Source of the DNA: Sphingobacterium multivorum
GTDB taxonomy: Bacteria; Bacteroidota; Bacteroidia; Sphingobacteriales; Sphingobacteriaceae
Reading direction: 5' to 3'
DNA: 64,000 nt
Assembly: GCF_039511225.1 (NCBI RefSeq)
Contig: NZ_CP154261.1
Coordinates: forward strand, 1,302,001-1,366,000
Of this stretch, positions 7,071 through 15,559 are shown piece by piece. The translations under genes were made by a program, and so were the position numbers. The notes beneath the pieces are model-generated. The model searched no databases. It was given only the letters and a program-made list of their open reading frames with translations, and was not told the origin of the DNA. Position 1 is the first letter of the stretch. Each line of letters opens with the position of its first letter.

Positions 7071-8453
7071 ATGGTAGATATAGTGAAAGGGATTAGGTCA
7101 CTCATGAGTGGTGGCAGTGTGAAAGGGAATGGTCTACCATATCCCTCTTGGCAGTTTATAGGGGATATGTGGGTGCAGATGAATGACGATGGCCGTAACT
7201 ACATCAACAAGGCATGGAAGGCAAACTCCTATATCCGGGCGATTACGGACCATATAGCTGACAAAGCAAGTGACGCACCGGTTACCGTATACCGGATCAA
7301 GGACAAGAAGAAAGCAGCGGCATTCCAGGCGATCACCAAAGGTCAGTGGAGTGACGAAGTATTCAAGAAAGCAATGGTGCTTAAAGCTCAGGCATTTGAT
7401 GAAATAGAAGGCCATGAGTTCGCTAATCTCATTAACGGTAAACCGAACACCTATCAAACAGGAAAACAGCTTAGACGTGAGCTACACGGCTATAAGATCG
7501 TCACAGGTAACAGTTACATGTATGCATCGGTATTGGGAGGTAACTATTCAGATGGTTTTGCTCCTGTGCGGTTGTGGTGTATTCCGTCGCCTTGTGTCAA
7601 TATCGTTGCAGGTGACAGGACTAATCCAGTCAAAGGCTACAAAGTAAGTTATTATGCTGATGATGCTATTGATCCAAAACAAATAGCCCATTTCAAGGAG
7701 TTAAACCTAGTTGCTGATGTTACGGGTAACCAGTGGCTTTATGGCCTTGGTCGTCTTAGTTCGGGGCGTGCTACTGTTGGCCAGTTTGAGCAGGCAGAAA
7801 GAGCACAGGGGACGTTGTTCAAGAATATGGGACCCATTGGTATTATATCAGGTAATGCTGACAATGGACCAGACGAAGAAACAGCAATATCAATTCAAGA
7901 TAAGTTTGAGCAGAAACATACAGGTGTAGTGAATGGCGGAAAGTTGGTAGTAACCCCTGCCGATGTAAAGTTTACAGCATTAGGCATCAGTCCTGTTGAT
8001 CTTAACCTCATAGAAGCCAAAGGAGACCTTCTACAGGAGTTATGTGCGTTGTTGTATAACTATCCGAAAGAACGTATTACAGGAAGCCAAAACACGGCAT
8101 CACAAGGACAGGCAGATAAGCAGGTGATAACATCATGTGTATTACCATTGCTACGTGACTTCGATGATACGATGACTTTCTATGTAAGGGAGGCTTATGG
8201 TGATGACTCACTTGTTGTGATCAGCGATACCCAATATTACCCTGAGTTACAGCAGAACATGAAGGAGCTTGCAGAATGGCTAGGTACTGCTTGGTGGATT
8301 AAGGTTAACGAGAAGCGCCGTGCCATGGATTACGATGAGGTTCCTGATGGTGATGTGATGTTGGTCCCTATGGGCATGGCTCCATTTGCTGATGTGGTCA
8401 ATCCAGGGACTGAGGTTGATTTGAATTTGTTGGATGAAAATGATGCACTTTAA
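7071..8453 (+). CDS. Portal protein
   Basis: 460 residues, typical of HK97/SPP1-type portals. Recognisable parts are AWKANSYIRAITDHIADKA near the N-terminus, FANLINGKPN with the following helix TGKQLRRELHGYKIVTGNSYMY, and a long clip/stem part after residue 200. The dodecameric portal forms the DNA gate at the head vertex and docks the terminase. It starts 11 bases after the terminase stop. The order terminase, portal, head protein, protease, capsid is conserved. Confidence 0.93.
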   Translation: MVDIVKGIRSLMSGGSVKGNGLPYPSWQFIGDMWVQMNDDGRNYINKAWKANSYIRAITDHIADKASDAPVTVYRIKDKKKAAAFQAITKGQWSDEVFKKAMVLKAQAFDEIEGHEFANLINGKPNTYQTGKQLRRELHGYKIVTGNSYMYASVLGGNYSDGFAPVRLWCIPSPCVNIVAGDRTNPVKGYKVSYYADDAIDPKQIAHFKELNLVADVTGNQWLYGLGRLSSGRATVGQFEQAERAQGTLFKNMGPIGIISGNADNGPDEETAISIQDKFEQKHTGVVNGGKLVVTPADVKFTALGISPVDLNLIEAKGDLLQELCALLYNYPKERITGSQNTASQGQADKQVITSCVLPLLRDFDDTMTFYVREAYGDDSLVVISDTQYYPELQQNMKELAEWLGTAWWIKVNEKRRAMDYDEVPDGDVMLVPMGMAPFADVVNPGTEVDLNLLDENDAL

Positions 8454-8464
8454 ATAAAATAAAA

Positions 8465-8791
8465 ATGAAAACACTTAGAAAACTAGTAGTACTAATCCAG
8501 TATGTATTGTTTGCTCTTAAAAGGATTAATAGACCTCATTTAGGAGATATTGTTATTTACAAAGGGGAAAGCGCAATGCTGATACAGGGCGCTATGGATC
8601 CATATTGGAGCTTAATGCAGGACAAAGAAAGAGTTGACAAAGTACATGTGTCAGAATTCAAACTAATGTTCCCAATCAAAGGCAGAATTGAACGTTTCAA
8701 GGAATCTTTAAAGTTTCAAATGGGATATTGGTATCTGATAGATACTAATAAGTCTAATTTATTCAATCGTATTTCATATAGATCCAGCTAA
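8465..8791 (+). CDS. Hypothetical phage protein with hydrophobic N-terminus
   Basis: 108 residues, not recognised. MKTLRKLVVLIQYVLFALKR at the start could be a membrane anchor or signal-like segment; the remainder has a strand-rich part (LGDIVIYKGESAMLI) similar to small DUF-type phage domains that carry a GDIV motif. It is located between portal and minor head protein, where phages often keep small accessory genes. Confidence 0.65.
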   Translation: MKTLRKLVVLIQYVLFALKRINRPHLGDIVIYKGESAMLIQGAMDPYWSLMQDKERVDKVHVSEFKLMFPIKGRIERFKESLKFQMGYWYLIDTNKSNLFNRISYRSS

Positions 8792-8793
8792 CA

Positions 8794-8949
8794 ATGAAAA
8801 TAAAACTGCTAAAGGATCACGTACTTGGCAAGGCTGGTGATGTGATAGAGGAAACTGAGGAAAAGGCCAAATATCTAGTGCGATGTAATGTTGCTGAGGT
8901 AGTTACTGAGGATAAGCCGAAGCCGAAAACTAAAGTTAAGAAGAAATGA
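8794..8949 (+). CDS. Small phage protein, 51 residues
   Basis: Too short for usual gene calling but well placed: it starts 2 bases after the previous stop and ends in an ATGA overlap with the next gene. MKIKLLKDHVLGKAGDVIEE resembles the KxxLxxxVxxxGxVxEV start of small head-region proteins in other phages; the tail is a run of Lys and Pro (KPKPKTKVKKK) that could bind DNA. Confidence 0.6.
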   Translation: MKIKLLKDHVLGKAGDVIEETEEKAKYLVRCNVAEVVTEDKPKPKTKVKKK

Positions 8950-9158
8950 AACAGAAACTATTAGTCGGAGTATCGGGAGTGCTCACAGCACGTCAAGAAC
9001 AGATCATCAAGGAAAAGATCAATGCATCTGTTCCCGATGTTGAGGTTGTCTGTGTGCCTTTTATGGTGGGTAGTCATTTGATTGATGCTTATGATGCTTA
9101 TTTTGAGGTAAAAGGTAATACATCTGCATTAAAAACAAATAATAACAGGAACAAATGA
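8946..9158 (+). CDS. Hypothetical phage protein, 70 residues
   Basis: Not recognised. Residues 1-45 look like a small alpha/beta unit (KQKLLVGVSGVLTARQEQII, then VEVVCVPFMVG), with a polar tail. Overlaps both neighbours by ATGA, so it is probably translated as part of the head operon. Confidence 0.6.
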   Translation: MKQKLLVGVSGVLTARQEQIIKEKINASVPDVEVVCVPFMVGSHLIDAYDAYFEVKGNTSALKTNNNRNK

Positions 9159-9331
9159 AACAAGTAGAACAATTTAGCTTACTGATAGCATTCTTTATGC
9201 TTGTGGTAATCATTGGGCTTGGCCTATGGCAGGCTATCTGCTATTTACCTGAGCTTTACCATGCACCCAGTGCGCTATTGGTGCTTTGTCTTTTGGTTTA
9301 TGGTGTGTGCCGAGTGATGAGAGGGGGGTAG
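9155..9331 (+). CDS. Small two-pass membrane protein, 58 residues
   Basis: Starts in an ATGA overlap with the previous gene. Two hydrophobic segments, about residues 9-27 (LLIAFFMLVVIIGLGLW) and 37-52 (APSALLVLCLLVYGVC), are separated by a short loop, and the C-terminus is Arg/Gly-rich. Size and topology are holin-like, but the usual holin position is beside the endolysin 16 kb away, so function is left open. Confidence 0.55.
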   Translation: MKQVEQFSLLIAFFMLVVIIGLGLWQAICYLPELYHAPSALLVLCLLVYGVCRVMRGG

Positions 9332-9547
9332 ATGATGACACCAAAACTACCACTACCAAAGAAAGATCCTATAACAGCTCAAGAAAACTGCTTAAAACTT
9401 ACTGGTGATCTATGGAATGAATTACAAAGCATTTTAGCTATTGATGATGTGCATCCTGATGATATGAACGATTTGAGGCATCATATTCATGCTATTCAAA
9501 ATATTCTATATACACAACTGTATATAAAAAAACACGGTCAGTTATGA
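9332..9547 (+). CDS. Hypothetical phage protein, 71 residues
   Basis: Not recognised. Pro/Lys-rich start followed by two predicted helices (NCLKLTGDLWNELQSILAI and DMNDLRHHIHAIQNILY) with several His residues. It follows the membrane gene with no gap and overlaps the next gene by ATGA. Confidence 0.6.
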   Translation: MMTPKLPLPKKDPITAQENCLKLTGDLWNELQSILAIDDVHPDDMNDLRHHIHAIQNILYTQLYIKKHGQL

Positions 9548-10407
9548 ACCCAAAAACAATCCATAGAGAGTTCCTGCAACGTCAAGGAGTGTACGAAAGG
9601 CGATATGCCCGCTTGTTCCTTGCTGTACTCAAAAAGCAATACAAGGAAGCTGCAGCAGCATATCCAAGTCAGTACACTGTGAACCCTGAGGATTACAGGC
9701 CGGTGCTCATAAAGCTTTATACTGAGGTATTGCCGAGGGAAGCGGAGCAGGCATGGAAAGACTTTGTTAAGCCACTTGCTAGTGATCGTAAGGACTTCTT
9801 TGATACACTGATGCAGATACTTGGTATTACGACACCGGAAGGCGAATGGATAAGGATTTGGCGCGATACAGCAAGAGAATGGCTAAACCTCAATATCCTT
9901 ACCAAGATCCAGGATATTGCACAGACGACACAGCGAGCTATTGCCAAGGTTGTAGAGGATAAGCTCAATGATCCTGAAGGAAGCAGTATCGCAGAGATCA
10001 GCAAGTCCATTGAACAGGCCGCAGATGGTGAAGTCAACCAGCAGCGGGCGGTGCTCATTGCTCGCACCGAGACAATGCAGGCGATGAATAAGGGCAGAAG
10101 GCTGTCAATGATGTCGTCTAATCTACTCTGGCAAAAGAAATGGCTAGATACACCGGATAAGCGCACAAGGCTGTCACATCGCCTTATTGCAACTGAGAAT
10201 TATCGCAATCTGGAAGATCCGTATTGGCTTATCAATAAGAATGGACAACTGGAACAGGGGCAATATCCAGGTGATCCAGTACTGAGTGCTGAAAACGTTA
10301 TCAATTGTCGCTGTACCGAAATGTATGAGGTATTGAGGGATGAAGAGGGAAGGCCAGTAAGGCGCAATAGTCCGATACCTGTTGAAAGTTTAGCGGTAAA
10401 TATTTAA
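9544..10407 (+). CDS. Minor head protein (Mu gpF / SPP1 gp7 family)
   Basis: 287 residues. The C-terminal domain carries the family hallmarks: QQRAVLIARTETMQAMNKG helix, WLDTPDKRTRLSHR segment, and the final NCRCTEMYEVL, the conserved C-x-C end of the phage head morphogenesis domain. The N-terminal half is helical and basic. Members sit inside the head near the portal and assist prohead assembly or DNA injection. The gene closes the portal operon; operator-promoter 2 overlaps its stop codon. Confidence 0.88.
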   Translation: MNPKTIHREFLQRQGVYERRYARLFLAVLKKQYKEAAAAYPSQYTVNPEDYRPVLIKLYTEVLPREAEQAWKDFVKPLASDRKDFFDTLMQILGITTPEGEWIRIWRDTAREWLNLNILTKIQDIAQTTQRAIAKVVEDKLNDPEGSSIAEISKSIEQAADGEVNQQRAVLIARTETMQAMNKGRRLSMMSSNLLWQKKWLDTPDKRTRLSHRLIATENYRNLEDPYWLINKNGQLEQGQYPGDPVLSAENVINCRCTEMYEVLRDEEGRPVRRNSPIPVESLAVNI

Positions 10408-10445
10408 ACTACAATTTGTAGTATAAATAAATTTTGCTACATTTG
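10405..10445 (+). promoter_or_regulatory. Operator-promoter 2
   Basis: TAAACTACA (10405-10413), ATT, TGTAGTATA (10417-10425) differs from a perfect palindrome at one base. The -33 TTTG is at 10415-10418 and the -7 TACATTTG at 10438-10445, 19 bases later. It overlaps the stop codon of the minor head gene and drives the 53-residue gene at 10523. Confidence 0.75.
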
Positions 10446-10522
10446 ATATAAATGTTAGTGTTTAAAAGTTTTGATTTTGGATTGAATCTAATTATTTTAG
10501 TATTTCACAAAGAAATAAGATT

Positions 10523-10684
10523 ATGAGAAATCAGATTCAAACATTGCAAGAATTGAAAACTAAGATCAAGTCATTGGAAATTAAAGCTAATAACAAGAAT
10601 CTTGAAGCTGACTTTATAAGAATTAATAAAACAGTTGAAGGGCTGATAAAAGAATTAGATAGTAAGAATAAAAGGCTATCATAA
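10523..10684 (+). CDS. Small coiled-coil protein, 53 residues
   Basis: Reads MRNQIQTLQELKTKIKSLEI then continues with regular Leu/Ile heptads and many Lys/Glu, so a single coiled coil is likely along almost its whole length. It has its own operator-promoter upstream and a perfect terminator 44 bases downstream, so it is a single-gene unit between the head operons. Possible roles are scaffold-like helper or regulator; there is no direct evidence for either. Confidence 0.6.
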   Translation: MRNQIQTLQELKTKIKSLEIKANNKNLEADFIRINKTVEGLIKELDSKNKRLS

Positions 10685-10728
10685 AAAGACATCTTTTCAT
10701 AATTTAGGTTTATAATTGGTTAGTTTAA

Positions 10729-10759
10729 AGCTCTGGTGCCCATCACCAGGGCTTTTTTT
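10729..10759 (+). terminator. Intrinsic terminator
   Basis: A ten-base-pair stem (10729-10738 with 10744-10753, one G-U pair) with a CCCAT loop, followed by seven T. It ends the unit with the 53-residue gene. Confidence 0.85.
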
Positions 10760-10780
10760 ATGAAAAAAATAAAAATATTT

Positions 10781-10821
10781 TATACTACATATTGTAGTAT
10801 AAGAATTTTGTATTATATTTG
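10781..10821 (+). promoter_or_regulatory. Operator-promoter 3
   Basis: TATACTACA (10781-10789), TAT, TGTAGTATA (10793-10801) is a perfect palindrome arm pair. The -33 box reads ATTG at 10791-10794 instead of TTTG, and the -7 TATATTTG is at 10814-10821, again after 19 bases. Transcription would start near 10827. An intrinsic terminator lies between this start and the protease gene. Confidence 0.75.
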
Positions 10822-10873
10822 GTTAGTGCTGAGGGATTTTTGTGAGTTTGATTTTTAATTACTCTTGTGGAGG

Positions 10874-10905
10874 AAGCCCTAATAGCAATGTTAGGGCTTT
10901 TTTAT
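10874..10905 (+). terminator. Intrinsic terminator in the leader of the protease/capsid operon
   Basis: AAGCCCTAA (10874-10882), eight-base loop, TTAGGGCTT (10891-10899), then T-rich sequence. It lies about 50 bases after the predicted start of operator-promoter 3 and 9 bases before the protease ATG, so transcripts either stop here as an RNA of roughly 75 bases or must be carried past it. Confidence 0.8.
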
Positions 10906-10913
10906 TGTGATGT

Positions 10914-11639
10914 ATGGGCATGTTGGAGTATAAGGATTTTGAAGGTGGAATTGTTGATGTAGATTCAAATTCTCGCCGTATTGTAGCCAATTGGTCAGGT
11001 CTTGGTAACAAAGACTTTGACGATGATGTCATTCATAAGAATGCATTCGATAAGACCATTAAAGAACGTGGTCCCCAGGGGAAAAACCTAATCTATCACA
11101 TTATTGACCACTGGGCTTCCATTAAAAACATTGTTGGATCAGTTCAACAGTTATCAATTGTTGGTAATCACCTTCAGGCTGTAACCATCGCCTCTGATAC
11201 CACACTTGGTAATGATGTATTGAAATTGTACCAGGATGGTGTTATCAAGCAGCACAGCGTTGGATTTAGACCTATTGAGGTTGAGAAGTTCCCTGAATAC
11301 CGATTGATTAAACAGATCCAATTGTTTGAGGGATCATCTGTGTTATGGGGTGCCAACGAAGATACTTACACTGTTAGTGTGGGTAAATCACTATTGAAGA
11401 ATCCGCAGGATGTTATGGACGAGTTAGACAACTTGTACAAGGCATTCCGTGATGGGACATACTCTGATGAGACATTCGGTCTATTGGAGATAAGAATCAA
11501 AACTATTCAAAAAGCAATATCTGAATTTCTTGCGCCGGCCAATGAAGGCCACGCGGGTGGGTCGCACATTGGTAGCACCGGTTTGGATGAGAGTAAAAAA
11601 CTATTAGTTGAATTAAAAAATACATTCAAATGGAATTAG
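10914..11639 (+). CDS. Prohead protease (HK97 family serine protease)
   Basis: 241 residues. Family features: SRRIVANWSGLGNKDFDDDV near the N-terminus, NLIYHIIDHW with the candidate catalytic His residues, and KQHSVGFRPIEVE, where HSVGF carries the nucleophile Ser. After the domain (about residue 155) comes a helical tail. It matures the capsid and scaffold in the prohead. The start ATG at 10914 follows the leader terminator closely; an ATG two codons later is possible. The gene overlaps the capsid gene by 10 bases. Confidence 0.9.
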   Translation: MGMLEYKDFEGGIVDVDSNSRRIVANWSGLGNKDFDDDVIHKNAFDKTIKERGPQGKNLIYHIIDHWASIKNIVGSVQQLSIVGNHLQAVTIASDTTLGNDVLKLYQDGVIKQHSVGFRPIEVEKFPEYRLIKQIQLFEGSSVLWGANEDTYTVSVGKSLLKNPQDVMDELDNLYKAFRDGTYSDETFGLLEIRIKTIQKAISEFLAPANEGHAGGSHIGSTGLDESKKLLVELKNTFKWN

Positions 11640-12844
11640 ACGTATTAGTGCAGGAGGTAAAGACGGGATTAGAAACGTTTAAAACCGATGCTAACAAGAC
11701 TATTCAGGAGCAAAAAACGGCAATTGATGATTTAGTTGCCAAATTCTCCAAGATTGAGGAAATGGGTGGATTATCTACTGATTTAGAAGCCCTAAAAAAA
11801 GACTTTCAAACATTCGTAGTAGAATATAAAGAGGGTGGTAAAGGTAAAGATAAAAATGTCTCTGACTTTAAAACTTCTTTTGGTACTATGATCATGGAAG
11901 GCAAAGACAAGTTTGCCGGTCATGCTGAAAAGTCAACAGAAAAGTTGGATTTCAATATGGAGTTGAAAGACATGGATTTCGACAATTTTACTGCTGGAGC
12001 GTATGATAAGCTAACATCACAATTGTTACCTGGAATTTATGCAACACCTTGGGATCAACTTTGGTTACGTAATATCTTACCTAACATTTCTACAACAAGT
12101 AAAACTATTGACTATCTACAGGAAAATCCAACCGCAAATGCCACAGCAGGAGCAGCTGCTATTTGGGATGGTGAGGCTGCAGTGGCTGAGTTGTTATCAA
12201 AACAAGAAGTTGACTTCAACTTTGAGGACAAATCAGCTAAAGTTCAATGGATTGCTGGTATTACTCGTATAAAGCGTGAGATGTTGGATGATGTTAATTT
12301 CTTAAGTACTTACATCCCGCAGCAATTGGTTTACGGTAAACGAGGTTTATTCATGGCTGAGAATGCGATGATATTAGCTACGCTGAATGCCAACTCTACA
12401 CCTTATGACAATGGTGCTGGAGCAAATGCCCCATTGGTTGAGAAGGTTTATGATGCTACTCAAGGTCAATTAAAAGACAATTACCACATGCCTACACATA
12501 TTCTTATGAATAACCGTGAGGCTTTGAAAATTCTATTTAACAAAGCGACAGGATCAGGTGAATATGATTTACCAGCAGGAGTAGTAACATTCGAAGGTGG
12601 AATTTTGCGAATAGGTGGTGTCCCAGTTATAGGATTGCCTCAATTTACAGCTGGAACTTTCTTCGCTATGGATGCTAGACAATCATTGTTTGCTAGCAGA
12701 TTGTCCCCTGAAGTTCGATTCTTTGAGCAAGACCGTGACAACGTTATCAAAAACTTAATCACTGTACGTGCAGAGGAAAGAATCGCTACTCTGGTATTAG
12801 ACAAAACATCGATCATCAAAGGCTCAACTGTTGTTACGCCTTAA
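11630..12844 (+). CDS. Major capsid protein (HK97 fold)
   Basis: 404 residues. The first 75 are a coiled-coil delta/scaffold-like region (EVKTGLETFKTDANKTIQEQ), probably removed by the protease encoded just upstream. The rest fits the HK97 capsid fold: a LPNISTTSKTIDYLQENPT N-arm/E-loop region, MILATLNANST, the spine helix region HILMNNREALKILF, and a C-terminal segment FAMDARQSLFASRLSPEVRF with RAEERIA at the end. It assembles the icosahedral head. A short hairpin follows the stop. Confidence 0.93.
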   Translation: MELDVLVQEVKTGLETFKTDANKTIQEQKTAIDDLVAKFSKIEEMGGLSTDLEALKKDFQTFVVEYKEGGKGKDKNVSDFKTSFGTMIMEGKDKFAGHAEKSTEKLDFNMELKDMDFDNFTAGAYDKLTSQLLPGIYATPWDQLWLRNILPNISTTSKTIDYLQENPTANATAGAAAIWDGEAAVAELLSKQEVDFNFEDKSAKVQWIAGITRIKREMLDDVNFLSTYIPQQLVYGKRGLFMAENAMILATLNANSTPYDNGAGANAPLVEKVYDATQGQLKDNYHMPTHILMNNREALKILFNKATGSGEYDLPAGVVTFEGGILRIGGVPVIGLPQFTAGTFFAMDARQSLFASRLSPEVRFFEQDRDNVIKNLITVRAEERIATLVLDKTSIIKGSTVVTP

Positions 12845-12860
12845 TCTTCATTCTTAATTA

Positions 12861-12886
12861 GGGGAGCTTAAAACCTCCCCTTCTTT
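12861..12886 (+). terminator. Hairpin after the capsid gene
   Basis: GGGGAG (12861-12866) pairs with CTCCCC (12875-12880) across an eight-base loop, followed by TTCTTT. It may partly stop transcription so that capsid mRNA is more abundant than tail mRNA. Confidence 0.6.
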
Positions 12887-12891
12887 GCAAC

Positions 12892-13458
12892 ATGGACTAT
12901 TACAAAAACATAGATAAGATATGCGATATGCAGGTTAGTGGCAGTGATCGACCAGTAAGGGGTGTGGAATACCAGTTCCTTTCTGACTTAGCTGCTGAAC
13001 CTGTTACGCTTGAAGATTTCAAAGCCCATTGCCGTGTTGATTACAACATGGATGATGCTTTGTTGAGCCGTTACTTAAAGGCAGCGCGTCAACACCTTGA
13101 AAGAGTAGCACAGCTATCCTTTGGTGAACGCACTGTAAGAATGACGGCCTTATCTATGGTTGATAACTGGAAGGTTATGTATGGTCCAGTTGATACGGTA
13201 ACAGCACCTTATACCAAGTTTGGCAAAGACATCATAACCAACAGTGGTGGAACTGATGTGACTATAGAATACACTACCAAGTGGCCTATTGGTTTGCCTG
13301 AGGATATAGTAGTTGCTGTATGCCGGTATGGTGCTGGGCTGTATATGGTTCGTGAGAGTTTGGTATTCTCAGTAAACAATGTTATCCAGGAGCCTCAAAA
13401 GTTTCTAGATGAAGCTGAGAAAATGGTAATGAAGTACGGAAACGTAACCTTTTTGTAA
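12892..13458 (+). CDS. Head-tail connector protein (gp6-like)
   Basis: 188 residues. LEDFKAHCRVDYNMDDALLS followed by RYLKAARQHLERVAQ is the typical start of HK97 gp6-type connector proteins (DNA-packaging QLRG-like family). The C-terminal helices (PEDIVVAVCRYGAGLYMVRE) complete the fold. It forms the ring below the portal to which the head-closure protein binds. Position directly after the capsid gene supports this. Confidence 0.85.
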   Translation: MDYYKNIDKICDMQVSGSDRPVRGVEYQFLSDLAAEPVTLEDFKAHCRVDYNMDDALLSRYLKAARQHLERVAQLSFGERTVRMTALSMVDNWKVMYGPVDTVTAPYTKFGKDIITNSGGTDVTIEYTTKWPIGLPEDIVVAVCRYGAGLYMVRESLVFSVNNVIQEPQKFLDEAEKMVMKYGNVTFL

Positions 13459-13476
13459 TGTACAAGCACAATAAAG

Positions 13477-13815
13477 ATGATTTCAGCAAACCGATTAAAC
13501 GAGCGGATAAACGTCCTAAGAGCCACAGAGGTAGAGTTACCAGACGGGAGCATCAGCAAGACTTGGACGATGTTACACTCTCCTTTTTGCGAAGTGGAGG
13601 AAAAAGACGCAAGTATTGATGTGATCGCCTCGCAGGATAATATTGGCCAAGTTGCCATATTCACTATGAGATATAATCCTGAGGTATTTTATCATATCGG
13701 TGACCGTATCGAATGGCGAGGAAGAAACTTCAAGATCCATTCATTCAATGTTGATTCACTGAGGACAAAAACTGTTATCATCGCGAGGATGCATAACGAA
13801 ACAACACAGATGTAA
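13477..13815 (+). CDS. Head closure protein (SPP1 gp16 / head-tail adaptor family)
   Basis: 112 residues, usual length. The start NRLNERINVLRATEVELPDG and the later YHIGDRIEWRGRNFKIHS follow the small beta-barrel pattern of head-tail adaptors: R-I-x-I/V-L near the N-terminus and G-D-R-I-x-W-x-G/R before the last strands. It plugs the connector after packaging. Overlaps the next start by one base. Confidence 0.85.
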   Translation: MISANRLNERINVLRATEVELPDGSISKTWTMLHSPFCEVEEKDASIDVIASQDNIGQVAIFTMRYNPEVFYHIGDRIEWRGRNFKIHSFNVDSLRTKTVIIARMHNETTQM

Positions 13816-14339
13816 TGGCAAAAAGATTTGACATTAGGACTGATGGACTTGATAAGCTCATTAAAAAACTAGGTCCTAAAGGACAACGAGATCTCCTTGG
13901 TGAGGTATCAGCTGAGTTTGAAGTAAAGGCCAATGAAATAAGAAATGAAGCAGTTAGTAGGGTGTCTGTTGATCAGGGTTTTTTGAGAAATAGCATTAAA
14001 ACTGATGGTAAAGATTTGACCTGGATGATAGATGTTACAGCAGACTATGCCAGTTATCAAGAATTCGGTACAAAGACATTGGCAAAAGTACCCCCTGACT
14101 TAAGGGATCTAGCTGTTTCTGTAAACTCAGGCAAAGCAAGTTACAAATCATTTAAACAAGCTATTGCGGAATGGATAAAAAGAAAGGGTATACCTGAACA
14201 GGCTTTATGGCCAATAATGGCTAAGATCATGAATATAGGTATCCATCCAAGACCATTTATGGGGCCAGCAATAAAAAAGGTTGAGCCGACAATTCAAAGA
14301 GATGTCAATGCAGTAATTCAAAGGTGGTTAGATAAATGA
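13815..14339 (+). CDS. HK97 gp10-like neck/tail completion protein
   Basis: 174 residues. Pattern of the gp10-like family: a short DIRTDGLDKLIKKLG start, a helix with KANEIRNEAVSRV, the conserved GFLRNSIK, and YASYQEFGTKT; then HPRPFMGPAIKKVEP near the end (family signature PRPFM/L). An insertion of about 40 residues between the two halves makes it longer than the usual 120-140. It is a tail-head joining component in siphophages. Overlaps the next gene by ATGA. Confidence 0.85.
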   Translation: MAKRFDIRTDGLDKLIKKLGPKGQRDLLGEVSAEFEVKANEIRNEAVSRVSVDQGFLRNSIKTDGKDLTWMIDVTADYASYQEFGTKTLAKVPPDLRDLAVSVNSGKASYKSFKQAIAEWIKRKGIPEQALWPIMAKIMNIGIHPRPFMGPAIKKVEPTIQRDVNAVIQRWLDK

Positions 14340-14761
14340 AAAACAAGAATGCAGAAATACGGACCGCTACACTATCTAAATTGCTTGGAAAGATAAAGCT
14401 CGGTGGTGTTGCACTGAAAGGATATGCGAAAATACCTCCAGTAAGCAACTCAGGTACCTATTACTACATTCCAACCCAACGCAGGGACAATGCAAGCAGT
14501 AAGCAGTATTTCAGTACTGATAATACGCTGCATGTTGAAATAGTATACAGGTCAGTTGATGGTACAGACTTTAATGTACTCGATGACTTAGAAGACCAGG
14601 TATTACAGATACTGGTTGTAAAAAATATGGTCGAAATGCCACAGATCATAGGATTGGTGGATTTTGACTACACAGGATCGGAAGATTTAACGGACCACGA
14701 TGGAACGTACACCATATTGAGAAGGATTTTAATGTTTGATGTGTCGGTAGATGAAGGATAG
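14336..14761 (+). CDS. Probable tail terminator / tail completion protein
   Basis: 141 residues. The order after a gp10-like gene and before the tail tube, together with a central FSTDNTLHVEIVYRSVDGTD and a LEDQVLQILVVKN helix, fits gp17-type tail terminators (DUF3168-like). These cap the tail tube and set where it joins the head. Sequence similarity to the family is weak; gene order carries much of the argument. Confidence 0.65.
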   Translation: MKNKNAEIRTATLSKLLGKIKLGGVALKGYAKIPPVSNSGTYYYIPTQRRDNASSKQYFSTDNTLHVEIVYRSVDGTDFNVLDDLEDQVLQILVVKNMVEMPQIIGLVDFDYTGSEDLTDHDGTYTILRRILMFDVSVDEG

Positions 14762-15242
14762 GACTAAGCTTTACGGAAAGATGATGGGTGTGACTGCAGA
14801 AGGACAGTTCATCAGCTGTGAACTTGATTCAACACTCAACTTCGATAAAGATATGATACCGGTTTCATCGGTACAATCTGGAAAGTGGGCTGAATATGTC
14901 CCAGGTAAACGCAATTGGCAGATCACAGTCAACATGGCTTTGCTTAAATCAAGGGCACCTCAAGACTTTAAGACACTATTTGAAGCCTATTTGAATGACA
15001 CTCTGCTGAATGTATCCTTCCGTACAAGACTTTCAGTTGATCAGTTCCTGATTTTTGAAGGTAAAGGGTACCTGAAATCAGGGGATGCTTCAGCACCGAG
15101 ATCCGGTCTTGCAACAGGCAACATGGTGATCATTGGAAGCGGAATACTGAACATGGATTGGGAAGAGTTCTGGTTGATCATAAATGCTCAGCCGGCAAAT
15201 GCAGACAAACCAACAATAGTAGATACAACAGAATGGAGCTAA
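14751..15242 (+). CDS. Tail tube-like protein, copy 1
   Basis: 163 residues. LYGKMMGVTAEGQFISCELD, STLNF and then KRNWQITVNMALL are close in pattern to the second tail-tube-like protein at 15547 (RVKIGDKYFKCQADCTLNF, TQDWSVSVNQRMF), and to TP901-1/lambda gpV type major tail proteins. The two genes are thus probable paralogues. One likely builds the tube; the other may cap or decorate it. Confidence 0.7.
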   Translation: MKDRTKLYGKMMGVTAEGQFISCELDSTLNFDKDMIPVSSVQSGKWAEYVPGKRNWQITVNMALLKSRAPQDFKTLFEAYLNDTLLNVSFRTRLSVDQFLIFEGKGYLKSGDASAPRSGLATGNMVIIGSGILNMDWEEFWLIINAQPANADKPTIVDTTEWS

Positions 15243-15559
15243 ACGGAAATATTGTGGTTGTGGGCAACAAAGTTGTATTAGTAAGCAATGTTTCAACAAT
15301 CGACATAGAGAAAGATATCATTGATACCCCTACAGGTAAGCAGATGCTAAACCACCGAGTAGCGATCATTATAGATCCATTTGGGAAGTTATCGAAAGAT
15401 GATAAGGTGCAAGTAGCTTGGAAAGGGGATGATGGCGTACAACGAAGCTATGACGGTGTGGTAACAAGATTCTCAGAAGTTAGGTGCACAGTAAAGTTGA
15501 TTAACGACAATAATAATTACAAAGAAATAATAAGGAGGGCTAAGGAATGGCTAGTGTAG
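15233..15559 (+). CDS. Hypothetical tail-region protein, 108 residues
   Basis: The ATG at 15233 is chosen; an upstream extension within the previous gene is Cys/Arg-rich and not credible. The product is beta-rich (ELNGNIVVVGNKVVLVSN, then DKVQVAWKGDDGVQRSYDG) and has a short helical end. It overlaps both tail-tube-like neighbours. Not recognised; its position suggests a small tail component. Confidence 0.65.
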   Translation: MELNGNIVVVGNKVVLVSNVSTIDIEKDIIDTPTGKQMLNHRVAIIIDPFGKLSKDDKVQVAWKGDDGVQRSYDGVVTRFSEVRCTVKLINDNNNYKEIIRRAKEWLV

